A stretch of DNA of 64,000 bases from Metabacillus litoralis (GTDB lineage Bacteria; Bacillota; Bacilli; Bacillales; Bacillaceae). Position 1 is the stretch's first letter; each line of letters opens with the position of its first letter. The notes below the pieces were generated by a model, which did no database searches, was not told the DNA's origin, and worked only from the letters and a program-made list of their open reading frames with translations. Positions 7,970-16,827 of the stretch are shown in pieces. A program made the position numbers and the translations under genes. The stretch is from NCBI RefSeq assembly GCF_003667825.1, contig NZ_CP033043.1, positions 2,461,501-2,525,500 on the forward strand, given 5' to 3'.

Positions 7970-9088
7970 CTATTTAGTAGTATTCTTTTTCCAAATTTTA
8001 CTTGCAACCTCATTAATTTCATCTAAATAAGCATTTATCACAATCCTTCGGTCATATTCCCGTTCCATTTTTGTCCGCCCAGCAATTCCCATTGCTTGCT
8101 TTTGTTCATAAGGCATGCTTATAAACTTTTCGATGGTATCAACTAAGCTATTTACATTTTTTACTTCAAACCCTAAACCTGTGATTTCCTCATCAAAGGT
8201 TTCTTTACAACCCGGAACTCTCGTGGCGAGAACGGGACGACCAGCTGATGCTGATTCAAGGAGTACATTCGCTGTTCCTTCATGATAGGAAGGTAGGATG
8301 GTAGCATGTGATTTCTTAATAAAAGAATGGACTTCTTGTTGTTGGCCATGGTAGGTAATTACATTCAAACTTTGGAGATCTTTTAATTGGTGTTGGTAAT
8401 CTTCTTCACAACCACCAACTAAGTCGAATTGTGTATTGGGAAATTTCCTTTTAATGATGCTAGCTGCTTGGAGGAGTTCATCGATGCCTTTTGCTTTCAT
8501 CATCCTTCCGATAAAAAGGAACCTAATGGTGTGATCTTCCTCAGGATATTTTTCAAGTGAATGGAGGTGTATGTTTACACCAGAACCAGGAACTAGCCTA
8601 GTTTTGTTTTTTACGATCTTATTCTTTATAAAGAACTTTAAATTGTTATCATTTTGAAAAAATAAGCAAGAGGAATCTTTAAGACCTATTTTATAGAGGG
8701 ACATCGTAAACTTTAGGATCTTACTCTTACTCTCAAGTGCAGTACCTAACCCTGTTATATTGGTAATATACGGGGTATTGGTCACTCTACATGCAAGACC
8801 ACCGTAGACATTTGGCTTAATCGTATAGGTTAGGACAAGGTTCGGTTTTATTTCCTTAATAAGCTTAATATAATGAAGGAATAGCTTTGTGTCTTTAAGA
8901 GGATTAGTTCCTCTCCTCTCGAGTTCAGTCTCTAAATATTGACAGCCTAAACTTTTAAGTTTTATTACATATTCATCATGAGGCAAGGAAATGTAAACTT
9001 CGTTACCTTGTTTAATTAGCTCCGCTAATAACTCTTTTCTAAAGTTGTATAGTCCCATACCGAAGTTTGCTAATATTAGGATTTTCAT
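7970..9088 (-). CDS. Glycosyltransferase family 4 (EpsD-like)
   Basis: About 372 residues from the ATG at 9088 (AGGGAG site), giving the family N-terminus MKILILANFGMGLYNFRKEL. A longer reading to 9160 would run through an operator and is rejected. C-terminal motifs include FLFIGRMMKAKGIDEL and the donor-binding loop SYHEGTANVLLESASAGRP. It resembles EpsD/WbpL-neighbour GT4 enzymes. It is first in a sub-operon with its own promoter (9210-9238) and two SinR-type palindromes. Confidence 0.85.
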   Translation of the reverse strand: MKILILANFGMGLYNFRKELLAELIKQGNEVYISLPHDEYVIKLKSLGCQYLETELERRGTNPLKDTKLFLHYIKLIKEIKPNLVLTYTIKPNVYGGLACRVTNTPYITNITGLGTALESKSKILKFTMSLYKIGLKDSSCLFFQNDNNLKFFIKNKIVKNKTRLVPGSGVNIHLHSLEKYPEEDHTIRFLFIGRMMKAKGIDELLQAASIIKRKFPNTQFDLVGGCEEDYQHQLKDLQSLNVITYHGQQQEVHSFIKKSHATILPSYHEGTANVLLESASAGRPVLATRVPGCKETFDEEITGLGFEVKNVNSLVDTIEKFISMPYEQKQAMGIAGRTKMEREYDRRIVINAYLDEINEVASKIWKKNTTK

Positions 9089-9142
9089 TATTAAACTCTC
9101 CCTATACAAAACATGTATAACGGCTTCAAACTCGTCTAGGTG

Positions 9143-9158
9143 GTTCTTTAATAAGAAC
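9143..9158. promoter_or_regulatory. SinR-type operator (copy 2 of this promoter)
   Basis: GTTCTTTAATAAGAAC fits GTTC-N8-GAAC exactly and lies in the leader between the promoter at 9210-9238 and the GT4 start at 9088. Confidence 0.55.
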
Positions 9159-9193
9159 AATCAAACATAAAAAAATAAACATTTTAACTTAAT

Positions 9194-9209
9194 GTTCTCT
9201 ATAATGAAC
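9194..9209. promoter_or_regulatory. SinR-type operator at internal eps promoter
   Basis: GTTCTCTATAATGAAC, a 16-bp palindrome of the recurrent family, abuts the -10 box of the promoter at 9210-9238. A repressor bound here would block the start of transcription. Confidence 0.65.
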
Positions 9210-9238
9210 ATGATATATTGGACCCACCTTAATGTCAA
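9210..9238 (-). promoter_or_regulatory. Sigma-A-type internal promoter for the distal eps genes
   Basis: Minus strand: perfect TTGACA (9238-9233), 17-base spacer, TATCAT (9215-9210), then immediately the palindrome at 9194-9209. It would drive GT4, epimerase, GT4 and GT2 (9088 to 4905). Confidence 0.65.
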
Positions 9239-9259
9239 GAATATATTTATACTATTTAA

Positions 9260-10354
9260 TTAGTCTATATGTGCAACTGAGTAACCCTCTATCTGGGTTT
9301 TAAACTCCTTAAGGTAGACTTTTAAATTTTCTTCAGTTACTAAATATTTATTTCTCCCGAAAGACTCTAGAATAAATTTATTCACGTCTGGGTGGTGGTG
9401 CATTGTATCTTTGTATAGGCTCAGGTTATGTGTAATATCCTTTTCTGTTGTAAAATCGTAAATCTTTACGTTTGGGTAAGTCTGTAATTGAGTGAAGAAA
9501 TACTCCCTACTTTTAATAATATCCTCCATTATTTGATTATCGACATAGTAAAAACGTTTATTCATTAGGATTGAATATGGAGGATAATAGAAATAAAAAT
9601 TTGTCTCAGGGTTACTTATAACATAGGGTAGAATATTATTGTCAATATTTTCCTTAAACTTACTAAAATTAAATTGTTTTTGTAAGTCATTTTTAGTTTC
9701 TTTTATCTCTTTTATCTCTTGAAAATAATCAGCTCTTACTATTTCTTCTCCATATTGAAAAAGATCTCCCCAGTAACTTAAACGATTTAAGTCTTGATTA
9801 GGCTGATCCTTTAAATTGAGAAAGTATAAAGATAATTCAGCACGTTCAGGTGCAAATTTATAGAATGCTGAAGCTAGGCTATATTTTATGGTGGTAATAT
9901 TAAACAAATAATTCAAATCATTAAAAATATTGTTATCATAAAGAAATATAGGAAATTCCTCAGTTAATTTTTCATCTTTACTTAGAGATGTATAATCAAT
10001 TCCCCAAATAACATTTTTTATTTCTTTGTTACTAAATGCCAAATTTGCTATCAGACTTTGTTCATGAGTTGAAGAACCTGACATTGATAACTTTAACGTT
10101 TTTGCTCCTTGGAATTGTCGATCAACTTCACTTGGAATAAAGTTTTCTGTCATTGAGGTTCCTAATATTACTGTGTTATAGTCATAATTTTTTGCGAGAC
10201 CTGCTAATTGCCACCTTTGTTCTCCCCAGTAAACTGCATCTCTTTCTTTCACTCGATAAAATTGTAACGGGTCAACTACAAAGTTAATCGATACCAAGAT
10301 GACAGAGAATATAAGTATCAACGCAGCTGTCATTCTAATCCATCTTTTATTCAA
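9260..10354 (-). CDS. Membrane-anchored SGNH-like protein, partner of MBOAT acyltransferase
   Basis: 364 residues with one N-terminal membrane anchor (residues 8-28, LILIFSVILVSINFV), so the body is expected outside the cell. A GTSMTEN motif near residue 65 and a late KDTMHHHPDVN segment could supply the Ser and Asp/His of an AlgJ/DltD-like SGNH hydrolase fold. It lies directly after the MBOAT gene, the usual pairing in polysaccharide O-acetylation. The role is inferred from the pairing, since fold recognition was not possible here. TTG start; GGGAG lies ten bases away. Confidence 0.7.
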   Translation of the reverse strand: MNKRWIRMTAALILIFSVILVSINFVVDPLQFYRVKERDAVYWGEQRWQLAGLAKNYDYNTVILGTSMTENFIPSEVDRQFQGAKTLKLSMSGSSTHEQSLIANLAFSNKEIKNVIWGIDYTSLSKDEKLTEEFPIFLYDNNIFNDLNYLFNITTIKYSLASAFYKFAPERAELSLYFLNLKDQPNQDLNRLSYWGDLFQYGEEIVRADYFQEIKEIKETKNDLQKQFNFSKFKENIDNNILPYVISNPETNFYFYYPPYSILMNKRFYYVDNQIMEDIIKSREYFFTQLQTYPNVKIYDFTTEKDITHNLSLYKDTMHHHPDVNKFILESFGRNKYLVTEENLKVYLKEFKTQIEGYSVAHID

Positions 10355-10372
10355 TTTTAATAGACTCCCTTT

Positions 10373-11821
10373 TTAAAAGTTAAAATATAAAAACTCACTT
10401 ATTTTGTTAAAATTTAAAATGCAGTATACAATAGCAACAGTTATAAATACTGAAGTTAATATATTAGGCCTAAAAGTATTTGTCATTGTATTTGAATTTT
10501 TACAAAAAATAATAATGATTAATGCAATAAGCAAATATGGAGCAATTCTTAATAATTCGCTTAAATCGATAAAATAAGAGCCTAATGTAAATCCATAGCT
10601 TTCAACAAAGGAAAGAATCTCAAAGCTCGGTAACACAATTCCGTTAAACCCAAACATTCCTTTTAGAACTTTAATTGCATCCCCCCAAGTTGTGGCTCTA
10701 AAAAATACCCATGCTATATTTACAAAATTAAATGTAATAAACCAGGCTACAATTTTATTCAACTTAATTCCTTGTGCTTTCCAAAATCGATTTATGACAG
10801 TTGCTATTCCATGTAAAAGGCCCCAAAAAACAAATGTCCAACCAGCACCATGCCAGAAGCCACTAATTAAAAAAATAATTAATATATTAATATAGGTTCT
10901 ATTTTTTCCTTTTCTATTTCCACCAAGAGGTATATAAATGTATTGGGTTAAAAAACGGCTAAGTGTAATATGCCATCTTCTCCAAAAGTCTTGTATATCC
11001 AAAGCCTTATATGGAGAATTAAAATTTATAGGCAGTTTAATGTTAAAAAGAAGTGCAGCTCCAATAGCCATGTCTGTATATCCACTGAAATCAAAGTATA
11101 ATTGTATAGTATAAGATAAAGAGGTAATCCAACCTTCCACAAATGTAAGTGTTTCAGTTTCATCAAAACCCTTAGTTGCCCAAACTGCAAAAGAATCAGC
11201 TATTACTACTTTCTTAAATAATCCTATAGAAAAAACAAATATACCTAAAGCGATATTCTGATAATCAATAACTTTATTTTTCAATTTTTCAAATTGAGGC
11301 ATCATTTCTTTATGATGAACAATTGGGCCTGCAATTAATTGCGGAAAGAATGTTACGAATAATGCATAATTTAAAAAATCATATTCCTTTGTTTCATTTC
11401 TATATGCATCTACCAGATAAGCTATTTGTTGAAATGTGAAGAAACTAATGGCTAAAGGCAGAGCAAGCTTCAACAGTGGCATATTTGTAGAAAATAAACC
11501 ATTAACATTAGAAATAAAAAAATCAGAGTACTTATAAATACCAAGTAATATAACATTGAATAGAATTCCTAATGTTAAAACTATTTTTCTATTAATTCTT
11601 AAATTTTCTCTACCTAATTTAGTTCCAATAGCATAGTTAATAAACATTGATATTAGAATTAAAGGTAAGTACGCTACATTCCACCAACTATAAAAGAATA
11701 ATGAACTAGCTACTAGCCATGCCTTAGAAGCAAGAATTAGTCTACTTTTATTTAGAAGGAAATAGATGATAAACACTATTGGTAAAAATGCAAAGATAAA
11801 TTCAAATGAGTTAAATAACAT
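10373..11821 (-). CDS. MBOAT family O-acyltransferase (AlgI-like)
   Basis: 482 residues with about ten membrane segments. The MBOAT signature is clear: DFWRRWHITLSRFL followed by the invariant His in SGFWHGAGW. AlgI/DltB-type enzymes hand an acyl group, usually acetyl, across the membrane to an extracellular partner. With the SGNH-like protein downstream it should O-acetylate the exopolysaccharide. DltB is an unlikely alternative because no dltA, dltC or dltD is present and the setting is an eps operon. Confidence 0.9.
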   Translation of the reverse strand: MLFNSFEFIFAFLPIVFIIYFLLNKSRLILASKAWLVASSLFFYSWWNVAYLPLILISMFINYAIGTKLGRENLRINRKIVLTLGILFNVILLGIYKYSDFFISNVNGLFSTNMPLLKLALPLAISFFTFQQIAYLVDAYRNETKEYDFLNYALFVTFFPQLIAGPIVHHKEMMPQFEKLKNKVIDYQNIALGIFVFSIGLFKKVVIADSFAVWATKGFDETETLTFVEGWITSLSYTIQLYFDFSGYTDMAIGAALLFNIKLPINFNSPYKALDIQDFWRRWHITLSRFLTQYIYIPLGGNRKGKNRTYINILIIFLISGFWHGAGWTFVFWGLLHGIATVINRFWKAQGIKLNKIVAWFITFNFVNIAWVFFRATTWGDAIKVLKGMFGFNGIVLPSFEILSFVESYGFTLGSYFIDLSELLRIAPYLLIALIIIIFCKNSNTMTNTFRPNILTSVFITVAIVYCILNFNKISEFLYFNF

Positions 11822-11878
11822 AATAATTCTCCATCATCATCTTTTTTAAAATAAAACTTAAGGTTAATATTGAATTTA

Positions 11879-12817
11879 TCAATTTCGAGATATCGTTTTT
11901 TTTGTATAATAAAAAAACTTTCTTAATCCAATATTAGAAGATTTACAGCAATCCAATATTTTGTAATAAAAATATCTTAACTTTATGGTGTATAAGATAT
12001 TCTCAATTGCTGTTAATTTATCTCCTTTATACATTATTAATAGTTTCTCGACTTCAAACTTATATAAAGCTTTCGTTGTATTAAAATTAGCCCAGTGAAT
12101 CAATATTGCAGTCCCTTTCTTATTCTCTTTGTGAGATCTATAGGTTACTTCCTGATTAAAAATGTCAGCAGAGAGTTTTTTAATTGCCGGTAAAAAAACC
12201 TTTGATTGAGGATAATTATCTACCGGTTTACAATTGTGCAATGCCATACTCAAAGCTAGTACAGGTTCATCTGCTGGTTTATCAAACATCGCAAACGAAT
12301 ATTTACTGTAACTGTCTGCAAAATAATTTGCCAATTCAAATATAGATTGACAAGTAGGTGTTTTTCTAAAAAAATAAATACCGCCATTAAAAGAAGGAAT
12401 GAAGGAAATTTTATCTTTGTATTCTCCAAGTCCATCATTAAAAAACCAACCTCTATTAGTGTTGATATCTTCATAGAAATGTCCGAAGCAAGAGAAATCT
12501 CCTGCATCACAAAAGTATTCCCAATATGTATTTAGATCACCATAAGCTAGGCTATCAGCATCAATAAATATAGTTTCATCATAAGGAGTATATTTGTAGA
12601 GCTTAAGCTTATCCATAAAATTGAAAGATGAATCATTTATAATAATTACATCATCAAATTCAGTAGTGTATTCATTCTCCCTGTCGGTAATCAATGCAAA
12701 GGGAAGAGGATTTTTTGTGAATTTGCGATAAGAATACAATAAATTCCTGGCAAGAAGAAAGTATTTCTCTTTGCCAGTAGCTATTGTTATAAAACCCTTT
12801 TTTTTAGTGGTTGTCAT
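11879..12817 (-). CDS. GT8-like nucleotide-sugar transferase
   Basis: 312 residues. FITIATGKEKYFLLARNLLYS at the N-terminus and TIFIDADSLAYG (a DxD-type motif) near residue 87 resemble GT-A glycosyltransferases of the GT8/glycogenin type. FNGGIYFFRK near residue 145 is the usual second element. It is placed between the cytidylyltransferase and the MBOAT gene, so it probably acts on the same repeat unit. AGGGAG precedes the ATG. Specificity is unknown and family assignment is moderate. Confidence 0.65.
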   Translation of the reverse strand: MTTTKKKGFITIATGKEKYFLLARNLLYSYRKFTKNPLPFALITDRENEYTTEFDDVIIINDSSFNFMDKLKLYKYTPYDETIFIDADSLAYGDLNTYWEYFCDAGDFSCFGHFYEDINTNRGWFFNDGLGEYKDKISFIPSFNGGIYFFRKTPTCQSIFELANYFADSYSKYSFAMFDKPADEPVLALSMALHNCKPVDNYPQSKVFLPAIKKLSADIFNQEVTYRSHKENKKGTAILIHWANFNTTKALYKFEVEKLLIMYKGDKLTAIENILYTIKLRYFYYKILDCCKSSNIGLRKFFYYTKKTISRN

Positions 12818-12868
12818 ATTAGCTCTCCCTAATTTTTTATTGATAGTAACTAAGGTATTTAAAAGTCT

Positions 12869-13573
12869 TTAACTCAAAGAAGGCATTTGCTTTTTTTGGT
12901 CTAGAATAAGTTTTAACACTTCTAAATCAAAAGGTTCATCTATATCGATATCAAATTCCCTTCCCATTAAAAATGCCAATTTATTATCATTTAAGCTCGT
13001 ATTTGAATTAAAATTTTCGTTTATTTTATTTATATAAATTGAACCATTTACCCTATAAATTTTTGGGAAATCTTGTCTCCTAATCGTACTATTAGTGTTT
13101 AACAAATTATGCACCACACCGTTGGGATCCAATGTTCTAAATAATACGGGATGCTCTGATACTTCAGTTATACTTACTAAACTCTCCGCATTCTGCAGCA
13201 CTATATTTTCAATTGCAAGATCTATCTGCTCATTCGTTCTTAACGGTTGTGTAGGTTGTAAGAGGACAATATAGTCAAAATGACTTCCTAATTTATTAAG
13301 CTCCTCTAGAGTATGAATTAAGACATCTATCGTTTTGGCAGTATCGTTAGCTAAATTTTCCGGCCTAAGAAATGGAACTTCTGCTCCACATTGAATTGAT
13401 ACATCAGCTATTTTTGAATCATCTGTAGATACGACTATTCTATCGATATACTTTGATTTTTTTGCTGCATCAACTGTATACTGAATTAATGGTTTTCCAT
13501 TCACATTTATAATATTTTTACCCGGAATTCCTTTGCTTCCACCTCTTGCAGGAATAACAGCCAAAAATGACAT
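12869..13573 (-). CDS. neuA: CMP-N-acetylneuraminate synthase (acylneuraminate cytidylyltransferase)
   Basis: About 234 residues from the ATG at 13573, which gives the standard N-terminus MSFLAVIPARGGSKGIPGKN. GTG (13597) or ATG (13585) starts are possible, and no clear ribosome site decides; the gene overlaps the neuC stop, so coupling is likely. Motifs include STDDSKIADV, LLQPTQPLR and EFDIDIDEPFDLE. It activates a nonulosonic acid as the CMP sugar. With neuC and neuB next to it, Neu5Ac is the likeliest substrate. Legionaminate or pseudaminate is less likely because their dedicated upstream enzymes are not seen. Confidence 0.87.
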   Translation of the reverse strand: MSFLAVIPARGGSKGIPGKNIINVNGKPLIQYTVDAAKKSKYIDRIVVSTDDSKIADVSIQCGAEVPFLRPENLANDTAKTIDVLIHTLEELNKLGSHFDYIVLLQPTQPLRTNEQIDLAIENIVLQNAESLVSITEVSEHPVLFRTLDPNGVVHNLLNTNSTIRRQDFPKIYRVNGSIYINKINENFNSNTSLNDNKLAFLMGREFDIDIDEPFDLEVLKLILDQKKQMPSLS

Positions 13574-13577
13574 ATTT

Positions 13578-14729
13578 TTATACATGAGCTTTTTCACCAG
13601 TAAAGTTATAATCTATAAATCTCTTTTGAACATCGAAACTCCAAATATCTCCATCCTCAAGTATAGCTAAAAATTTTTCATCACTTATACCATCTCCAAA
13701 TTCTTGGCTAAATACTCTGATCCCATCCTGACTATAGGTAGCCTGTAAAATACTATCTTTATCGTCTTCTACATGTAATATGGTTTTATTTTTAATAGAG
13801 TCATACCTACCTAATTGTCTAGTTCCAATATCAATAGAAGGGACTCCATAAACACCTGCTTCTCGTATGCCAGCACTTGAATTTCCGATTAAAAAATCAC
13901 AATGTTTTAATAAAGTTAAGAAATACTCAAAACGCATAGAAGGATACAGTTTGAATCTAGTATTATTTTCTAGTCTTCTATATTCACTTAAGATTATATC
14001 GCTGCCTTCATCATTATTTGGATAAATAACTATATAGTTTCTGTTGCTCTCTAGTAGAGCATCTACTAGTTGTTGTACATTCATATGTAGTTTCTCTATC
14101 TGAGTGGTCACAGGATGATACATTAAAACAGAAAATTGATCATAATTAATATTATAATGTTCTTTTACTCTTTCAATTGATGGTAAATCATTTGAAAGCA
14201 TAACATCTATATCTGGTGAACCAATAACAAAGATACTTTCCTCTGGTTCTCCCAACTGAATTATTCTCTTCTTGGCTTCTATATTGCTTACAAAGTGAAT
14301 ATGTGACAGCTTTGTAATGGAATGTCTAATTGATTCATCTATTGTACCTGAGACCTCTCCTCCCTCTATATGAGCAACTTTTATATTATTAAATGCACCA
14401 ACAATTGCTCCAGCTAGGGCCTCAAGTCTATCACCGTGTACAACAATCAAATCGGGCTGTAATTCATGTACATAATTGCTTAGTCCTAAAATTGTGTTAC
14501 TTAAAGTCATATCCATTTTAGAGTTTTGTTGTTGGTTAACAAAATGATACTTGTTTCGAAAGCCGTCCTTATCCAATTCCCTCCATGTAGAACCATATTT
14601 TGAAAGCATATGCATACCAGTAACAAAAATATAAAGTTCTAGATTCGAACTATTATCTACTTTTCTCATTAAGGACTTTATCTTTCCGTAATCAGCCCTA
14701 GTACCTGTTAAAAAAAGAATTTTTTTCAT
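13578..14729 (-). CDS. neuC: UDP-GlcNAc 2-epimerase (hydrolysing)
   Basis: 383 residues. The N-terminus MKKILFLTGTRADYGKIKSL and the HIEGGEVSGTIDESIRHSI motif near residue 125 are typical of NeuC, which converts UDP-GlcNAc to ManNAc and UDP. A GDP-sugar LegG-type role is possible for the family, but no other legionaminate genes are present. ATG has a TAGGAG site. It is flanked by neuB upstream and neuA downstream in transcription order. Confidence 0.87.
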   Translation of the reverse strand: MKKILFLTGTRADYGKIKSLMRKVDNSSNLELYIFVTGMHMLSKYGSTWRELDKDGFRNKYHFVNQQQNSKMDMTLSNTILGLSNYVHELQPDLIVVHGDRLEALAGAIVGAFNNIKVAHIEGGEVSGTIDESIRHSITKLSHIHFVSNIEAKKRIIQLGEPEESIFVIGSPDIDVMLSNDLPSIERVKEHYNINYDQFSVLMYHPVTTQIEKLHMNVQQLVDALLESNRNYIVIYPNNDEGSDIILSEYRRLENNTRFKLYPSMRFEYFLTLLKHCDFLIGNSSAGIREAGVYGVPSIDIGTRQLGRYDSIKNKTILHVEDDKDSILQATYSQDGIRVFSQEFGDGISDEKFLAILEDGDIWSFDVQKRFIDYNFTGEKAHV

Positions 14730-14781
14730 CCAAAAACTCCTATTCTAATTTTTCTGAATTTAACATCATTAATTTGACTAG

Positions 14782-15825
14782 TTATACAATATCTGCCCAA
14801 GAAAGGTGATGATCAACTTGCATATCCTTATTAACTTGTTTACCTAATAGCGATTTATAGCTTTCCGCTTTTATTTCACCTAAACCAGGCCTTTTAACCC
14901 ATATATTATCCTCTGTAAGGATATCGCCTTGTTTTAGCTCTTTTATTGTTACTATTGTTGCAAATGCAAAATCAGATGTGACCTTTTCTTCTACTGCCGC
15001 CTCCTTCTTTCCACCTCTCATTTTAGCTATTTCTGAGCTAGCAGTTATTAATTCTTCTAGGTCTTTTGAATCCATTGAACATAAGATATCTGGCCCTGGC
15101 CTATCCTTGGAATCAGTAAAATGTCTCTCTAATATTGATGCTCCAAGAGCTGTCGCTGCTAAAGCAGCATTATTGTTTGCTGTGTGGTCAGATAATCCAA
15201 TAATTGCATTAGGAAAAACCTTTTGAAGTTCTCCCATACCTCCAAGTCTTACTAGATGTGGTGGGGTTGGATATAGGTTTGTACAGTGCAAAAGTGCATA
15301 TTGAACTCCTTTTCCTTCAAGAATTTCAACTGTTTTCTTAATACTTTCAATATCGTTCATACCTGTAGAAACAATTATAGGTTTACCGTATGATGCAATA
15401 TGTTCTATCAGAGGGTAATTATTACATTCACCTGATCCAATTTTGTATGCTAAAACCCCCATTCTCTCAAGTCTTTCAGCAGCTGCTCTAGAAAATGGAG
15501 TACTTAGAAAAAGCATACCTAACGACTCAACATACTCCTTTAATTCTGTCTCATCCTCCTCGTTAAGCGCACATCTCTCCATTACCTCATAAATAGATAC
15601 ATCCGTATTTCCTGGTATAACATTTTTAGCTTCTTTACTCATCTCATCTTCAACAATATGAGTTTGATGCTTTATTACCTCTGCTCCAGCACTATGGGCA
15701 GCATCTACCATTTGTTTAGCAACTTCTAAACTACCTTCGTGATTAATTCCAATTTCTGCAATTACAAAGGGCTTGAATTCTTCTCCTATTTTTCTACTAC
15801 CAATTTGAATAAATGGCTTAGGCAC
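14782..15825 (-). CDS. neuB: N-acetylneuraminate synthase
   Basis: 347 residues. The TIM-barrel NeuB domain carries [27 protein letters not shown] and CTNLYPTPP, followed by a C-terminal SAF (antifreeze-like) domain from about residue 285. It condenses ManNAc with phosphoenolpyruvate to Neu5Ac. Long stretches, for example [20 protein letters not shown] and [18 protein letters not shown], look very like the meningococcal sialic acid synthase as I remember it, which favours Neu5Ac over legionaminate. GTG start at 15825 with AAGGAGG. Confidence 0.9.
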   Translation of the reverse strand: MPKPFIQIGSRKIGEEFKPFVIAEIGINHEGSLEVAKQMVDAAHSAGAEVIKHQTHIVEDEMSKEAKNVIPGNTDVSIYEVMERCALNEEDETELKEYVESLGMLFLSTPFSRAAAERLERMGVLAYKIGSGECNNYPLIEHIASYGKPIIVSTGMNDIESIKKTVEILEGKGVQYALLHCTNLYPTPPHLVRLGGMGELQKVFPNAIIGLSDHTANNNAALAATALGASILERHFTDSKDRPGPDILCSMDSKDLEELITASSEIAKMRGGKKEAAVEEKVTSDFAFATIVTIKELKQGDILTEDNIWVKRPGLGEIKAESYKSLLGKQVNKDMQVDHHLSWADIV

Positions 15826-15930
15826 TTTATATCCTCCTTATTAATATATAGAATCTAATTATTTTGACAACAGTACCTTTTAGGTGCAGCTTAAATTAAT
15901 ATTTCCTAGACATTTTGGTTGATACGAGTC

Positions 15931-16827
15931 CTATAATGCCTTATGCAGGTTATTTTCTTTCTCAAAATCTACTTGAACTCCAACAAATTCTCCATTTTCA
16001 TTAAATAACTCATCAAAGTTTACTCTAGGAAACACCTCTAGCTTCCCACCTCTGGTAGCATTATAGATTTTCACTCCAATTTCATCGCAATACTTTTTAG
16101 CAGATAAGTATGCTTCAGTCATTTCATAAATATTTACTGGTGTATTTTTCTTATGTTCAACAGTATTGTAATATTTTTCATCAAAGTGATCATTTCCTAA
16201 TAGATATTCGTTCAACTCAATTTTTCCGTCTTTCTGCTTGCTGATTCCAAAATTGTGATCAACTCCAAGCAGATAAATATTTTTAAATCCCATATAAGAT
16301 GCAAGTTGAATATTTGCAAAAGTAACAGTTCCGTGTTGGATCAATTTTTTTGATACATCATGACTAAAGTTGGGCATACCTTTTTCATCTTTTTCATAAT
16401 AGGATCTTAAAAATACACAGTCCTTTCCAAAATGCTTTTTTAATGATCCATAGCTTGTATTAGAAGCAGCAACAAACATTTTCTTCTTTGACATTTGATA
16501 TACTTGATCAAAGAATTTGCTAGCTATTAATGAATCTGTAAAAGTGTAATAGTAAGGTCTCCATGCTGTCTTATCTAAAATTAAATTAATTCTATTAGAA
16601 GAAAAAGACACCTGATTCTTAATTTTATTTAAATCTTCTGGCGTCAAACTTGGACCATTTCCTATAATGAAGCAACTTTCTCCATTATGTTTCCCCTGAT
16701 ATTGCTTTGCTCTTGTTGACAAAAATCTCATCCTGAAGTTAATCAACAATGGTCTTACCCTTTTCCTGAAAGTCCATGCCCAAAATGAAATTGTATTATT
16801 AATTAATCTTTTTATTAGATTTGTCAT
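15931..16827 (-). CDS. DUF115 protein 1, candidate CMP-sugar glycosyltransferase
   Basis: 298 residues. CFIIGNGPSLTPEDL near residue 52, NRINLI and WRPYYYTFTDS follow, with YLLGVDHNF near residue 190 and KIYNATRGGKLEVFPRV near the end. The GNGPSL loop, the IYLLGVD strand and the overall order resemble DUF115 (MptE-like/Maf) and, more loosely, GT42 sialyltransferases. It overlaps DUF115 protein 2 by 29 bases and sits beside neuB. Function is inferred: transfer of Neu5Ac or Kdo from the CMP donor. It is not likely to be a pterin enzyme in this context. Confidence 0.65.
   Translation of the reverse strand: MTNLIKRLINNTISFWAWTFRKRVRPLLINFRMRFLSTRAKQYQGKHNGESCFIIGNGPSLTPEDLNKIKNQVSFSSNRINLILDKTAWRPYYYTFTDSLIASKFFDQVYQMSKKKMFVAASNTSYGSLKKHFGKDCVFLRSYYEKDEKGMPNFSHDVSKKLIQHGTVTFANIQLASYMGFKNIYLLGVDHNFGISKQKDGKIELNEYLLGNDHFDEKYYNTVEHKKNTPVNIYEMTEAYLSAKKYCDEIGVKIYNATRGGKLEVFPRVNFDELFNENGEFVGVQVDFEKENNLHKAL

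Noticed and set aside
7970..9160. Longer start for the EpsD-like GT4
   Set aside because: The extra 24 residues cross a SinR-type palindrome, and the ATG at 9088 has an AGGGAG site and the family N-terminus.
12869..15825. Legionaminic or pseudaminic acid pathway
   Set aside because: No PseB/PseC/LegB/LegC-type dehydratase and aminotransferase with the matching hydrolase are next to it, and NeuB looks like Neu5Ac synthase. It cannot be fully excluded because EpsC and EpsN exist in the locus.
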